From JAYRWD01 sp041918255 (GTDB lineage: Bacteria > Patescibacteriota > Dojkabacteria > B142 > WJKM01), in NCBI GenBank assembly GCA_041918255.1, contig JAYRWD010000058.1, positions 1 to 13,392 on the forward strand: 13,392 nucleotides of DNA. Reading direction: 5' to 3'. Both the position numbers and the translations under genes were made by a program. The notes under the pieces are model-generated. The model made no database searches. It saw only the letters and a program-made list of their open reading frames with translations, and had not been told where the DNA came from. Shown piece by piece: positions 10,460 to 13,392 of the stretch (its first letter is position 1; each line of letters begins with the position of its first letter).

Positions 10460-13392
10460 ATGAGGACATCAAAGATGATTAATTTTGGAATAAAATTTTT
10501 CTCTACTATTGTTATAGTATCGCTTATCTGGTTAATTGCATCCATTTATTTAATAAGCTCTCCTCCAGTTGATATAAAAATTTCAAATAGAACCGAGCAG
10601 GGGTTTACGGTTTCGTGGACTACTACACGAAGTACAATAGGTTCAGTTTATATCATTGACAAACAAACGAATACGAAACGGGCTTATCTGGACAAAAGAG
10701 ATATAAATGGTGTGCCGGGTTCTTATATTACCCATTATGTACCTGTTTATGGACTTGCTCGGGATAATCCGTATGAAATACGTATTCGATCTGGATTGAA
10801 ACTGTATGATCACGATAAAAATAACGCGCAGATTCCTATTCAGACCATACTGCCGGTAATAGCTAGTTTGAATACTCCTGATCCATCCTATGGGACAGTA
10901 TTAGATCAAGACGTTAAAGCTATTGTGGGAGCAATTATCTATGTCCTACCAATTGACCAAGATGGGGAGAAGGGGACATTGGTGTCAACCTTAACAGATG
11001 ATGAGGGTAAATTTATTTATAATATCGGGGATTCTCGAAGAGAAAAGGTAAATGAATATTTCCAGTATTCCGGAAGTGAACATCTGATTTCGATTGATAT
11101 TGGAAGTAATAAAGTTGTTTCATTTTCTGTCAAAGACAATCTTACAAGACCAATGGATGCTATCAAGATTAATAGGGGCGGTAACCAGAATGAGATTTTA
11201 GTTAATGCAAAGGCTCGTGGTCCATACGATTGCGCTATTTCGGATGCTAATGACGCAATTTGTAACAATCGTGGGGGTTGTGCTGATACTCAGGTAAACG
11301 GATGGGTAAAATGTGCTGATGGATATGATCAGCCTAATATAGATGCACCGCCATGCACTTATGTTACCAATGGTTCTGGTGAAGGAAATGAATGTTATAA
11401 ACAATGTGATGGAGTAAACGAGTTAGTTGATCCTCCTGTGCTTGAATGTTGTGGTTCACCATGGTATAGGCTCAGGCATGAAAATGAGTGTGATCCCAAA
11501 CCCCAATCTACTTCATGTGATGATGGGGCTATAGAGAGTGCTGATCTAAGTAGTACAGGAGATTTTACTTGTATAAATCTGGTTAATGGTGAATGGTGTT
11601 GTAAATCGGTGAAGCCCACACAAGTCTCTACCCCAATCAAAAGTACTCCTGTAGAAACTGGGATGACAACTTCAACGTATTCTATCTCCTGCGATGGCGG
11701 GACTATAGAGAATGCCGATCTAAGCAGCACAGGAGATTTTACCTGTAAAAATTTGGGTAATGGCAATTGGTGTTGTATAGGGGGGATGTTCGACCCTACA
11801 TATTCCAATGAATCTTTTTCTAGGAAAGCTGCAGAATATAATGCTGAATACATTCTTAATCAAGCTCAGATGAATGGTCTCGGTGATAGTCTTGAGAAGT
11901 GTATAGATACGCAAGACATCAAGACCTGTCGTAATGAGTTTGTAAAAGAGGAATATCTAGTGGGAGGGGCGAATGAGGATATTGATGAAGTGGTTGACAT
12001 AATTAATACCGAAAGTAAACTAACAGCCCAATACAAATGCGGCTCGAATTCCTGTGAAAAATGCACCGACGATCAACTAACTGACACTGGGTTCAAGGAT
12101 AACATGACCATAAATAACAAAATATTGACAAGGAAAGCATATGCTGCGACTTCTGAGCCCGCCACGGTAAATGTTTGTGAACAGAATATAGCTATAGTTG
12201 ATAAAGAAGTACTGGAAGGAATCGAGGGTGAAATTCAAAGTTGGTGTACTGGTAGAGATGGAATTTGTAGTGAGCAGTATAGGGACCTTATTTCGAATCT
12301 TGTGGTCGGAATCCTTCAATCAGAATCAGGTGGAGGGAATGAATTAAATTCGTGCGTTGCTGAATGGGCAAGATTGGAATTTTCTGATTTAGAGGTTTTT
12401 TTGTCAAACAATCCTGGTTGTAACCCTTTTTTTGCTAATATCAATAGTACTGGTTTACCTACACAATCGGAGGTAGATATAAACACAGTGGGCATATGTC
12501 AGAGTACGCCAGACCAAAATATTGCGGTCAATGGTTGTATCCGAGGTTTACTCGGTGGCAACGGAAATGAAAATGGATCGACATCGAACTTCAATGCCGA
12601 TTTATTTTGCGGTTCTTGTTATCATAGTGAAAGCGGTGTTTGTGCAAAGAATGGTGTAATATTAACACCAGACCGAACCATGTTAAACAACCCAGATTCA
12701 CTTACATCTAGAATTTGTGGTAGTGGGGAAAAGAGTATATATAGTCATGCAAAAGAACTAATCGGAAGTGATGAAATTGATCCTAATAAAGCAGGCTTTT
12801 TTCTTGCATATTATTGTCCTCCTGAGGTAGCGTTAGATGATCCGGATTGTTTGCTGGCTCAGGCTGCTGCATTATATTTTTATAATGGAAATCCTGATCT
12901 ATGTACCGTATATCATTCTCAAGCTACTTGTGCCGAAATGGGTTGTGAGGGTGATACAATTTCGTGTTATTACGCAAATTCATATCTCTTAGCACTAAGA
13001 GAGAGGACTACACTTGATATCCCTACCACGTTGCTACCTGCACAATCTAGAGAGGGGAATTTTTTAAGAAGGGGTTTAGAGAAAAATGCCCGAGCACAGA
13101 CAATAGCAAATCCTGAATTAACTTTGGTATATGATAATGCGGATCATCAGATTTACGACTACGAAGGTTACAGGAAAGTAGCAAGGTCAAGGGTTCAGGG
13201 TGATGCCCAATCCGACATCAATAATTATTTGATAAATTTTATAAACAAGACGGAGAATCTGGGCAGTGGTAACTATCAGGCGCTTTCCGGTAATACACCG
13301 AATGTCATGATAGAAGGTAGTTTTGCTTTAGGTTCGTCGATTTTGGTAACAGTACCTTCTTTAGTTGGTTATACAGTTGATGTGGCAAACAT
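10460..13392 (+). CDS. Giant cysteine-rich membrane-anchored surface protein (C-terminus beyond window)
   Basis: Open from ATG 10460 to the window end: 977 codons without a stop. An alternative start is ATG 10475, which has AGGA 8 bases before it. Residues 11-33 are a signal anchor (IKFFSTIVIVSLIWLIASIY). Residues 37 to about 125 look like a fibronectin-III fold (VDIKISNRTEQGFTVSWTTT). About 144-236 resembles a carboxypeptidase-regulatory-like beta sandwich (VLDQDVKAIVGAIIYVLP, TLTDDEGKF). Residues 258-836 hold about 40 cysteines, and none lies outside that part. Two copies of a 29-residue module (353-381 and 411-439) are joined by a Thr/Ser/Pro-rich linker. Around residues 610-850, ILQSESGGG (Glu622), YFYNGNPD (808-815) and CYYANSYLLAL (836-846) faintly recall lysozyme-like transglycosylases; this is speculative. 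The protein is probably displayed outside the membrane with many disulfides. Role: adhesion, envelope assembly or wall remodelling. Confidence 0.85.
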   Translation, partial: MRTSKMINFGIKFFSTIVIVSLIWLIASIYLISSPPVDIKISNRTEQGFTVSWTTTRSTIGSVYIIDKQTNTKRAYLDKRDINGVPGSYITHYVPVYGLARDNPYEIRIRSGLKLYDHDKNNAQIPIQTILPVIASLNTPDPSYGTVLDQDVKAIVGAIIYVLPIDQDGEKGTLVSTLTDDEGKFIYNIGDSRREKVNEYFQYSGSEHLISIDIGSNKVVSFSVKDNLTRPMDAIKINRGGNQNEILVNAKARGPYDCAISDANDAICNNRGGCADTQVNGWVKCADGYDQPNIDAPPCTYVTNGSGEGNECYKQCDGVNELVDPPVLECCGSPWYRLRHENECDPKPQSTSCDDGAIESADLSSTGDFTCINLVNGEWCCKSVKPTQVSTPIKSTPVETGMTTSTYSISCDGGTIENADLSSTGDFTCKNLGNGNWCCIGGMFDPTYSNESFSRKAAEYNAEYILNQAQMNGLGDSLEKCIDTQDIKTCRNEFVKEEYLVGGANEDIDEVVDIINTESKLTAQYKCGSNSCEKCTDDQLTDTGFKDNMTINNKILTRKAYAATSEPATVNVCEQNIAIVDKEVLEGIEGEIQSWCTGRDGICSEQYRDLISNLVVGILQSESGGGNELNSCVAEWARLEFSDLEVFLSNNPGCNPFFANINSTGLPTQSEVDINTVGICQSTPDQNIAVNGCIRGLLGGNGNENGSTSNFNADLFCGSCYHSESGVCAKNGVILTPDRTMLNNPDSLTSRICGSGEKSIYSHAKELIGSDEIDPNKAGFFLAYYCPPEVALDDPDCLLAQAAALYFYNGNPDLCTVYHSQATCAEMGCEGDTISCYYANSYLLALRERTTLDIPTTLLPAQSREGNFLRRGLEKNARAQTIANPELTLVYDNADHQIYDYEGYRKVARSRVQGDAQSDINNYLINFINKTENLGSGNYQALSGNTPNVMIEGSFALGSSILVTVPSLVGYTVDVAN
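11516..11776 (+). repeat. Duplicated 87-bp segment encoding a Cys-rich module
   Basis: Copies at 11516-11602 and 11690-11776, offset by 174 bases, encode 29-residue modules that share 23 residues, including CD-x-G at the start, ADLSSTGDFTC in the middle and W-C-C at the end. Several DNA differences are synonymous third-position changes, so the duplication is not very recent and the module has been kept under selection. The 29-residue linker between them is rich in Thr, Ser and Pro. Confidence 0.85.

Noticed and set aside
11395..11853. 152-codon antisense open frame within the surface-protein gene
   Set aside because: It is the shadow of the duplicated Cys module on the coding strand; the long sense frame is open through the whole region and has domain-like content.

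Overview
The window looks like AT-rich accessory DNA from a bacterium, most likely a member of the Candidate Phyla Radiation (Patescibacteria, perhaps Microgenomates-like). The reasons are inferential: a giant cysteine-rich, membrane-anchored surface protein that starts with a fibronectin-III-like plus carboxypeptidase-regulatory-like pair, many short stand-alone genes, very few Shine-Dalgarno sequences, and a tRNA without an encoded CCA. TGA is used as a stop, so a recoded (code 25) CPR lineage is excluded.

Layout. Positions 1-2641 hold a fragment resembling the sugar-binding C-terminal domain of Wzt-type transporters, a complete ABC exporter half-transporter, and a convergent protein-L-isoaspartate methyltransferase. 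Positions 2769-8699 form a run of plus-strand genes with unrelated functions: an AlkD-like DNA glycosylase, an RBBP9-like serine hydrolase, a PEP-synthase-like phosphotransferase with an unrecognised middle domain, a SAM methyltransferase, a small membrane-anchored protein and a compact CREST-type membrane protein. Two homologous imperfect palindromes of about 100-120 bp (4301-4400 and 6698-6816), and a weaker third (7953-8040), lie just 3' of genes in this run and share one orientation. Their architecture (left AAC-type box, inner TATG/CATA pairing, right GTT-type box) resembles integron attC sites, so the run may be a gene-cassette array. No integrase gene is visible.

Positions 8809-9846 encode a cupin followed by a second SAM methyltransferase whose last 18 codons run antisense into a tRNA-Pro(GGG) gene on the minus strand. 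Upstream of that tRNA, in its own transcription direction, are four tandem tRNA-Pro-derived units (9902-10308). In each unit the T arm and 3' acceptor strand are missing and the anticodon arm is replaced by a 7-bp hairpin; three units carry an identical hairpin-forming insert in the D loop and the fourth carries a different one. A good sigma70-type promoter (10322-10351) sits immediately before the first unit, so the whole array is probably transcribed as the 5' leader of tRNA-Pro. This is the most unusual structure in the window.

From 10460 to the end runs one open gene for a secreted, cysteine-rich, multidomain protein (977 codons seen, C-terminus outside the window) with about 40 cysteines and a duplicated 29-residue module.

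The genes do not form one pathway. They read as envelope/export, repair and small-molecule modification genes of an accessory region, with two structured non-coding elements (attC-like palindromes and the tRNA-like array) deserving most attention.
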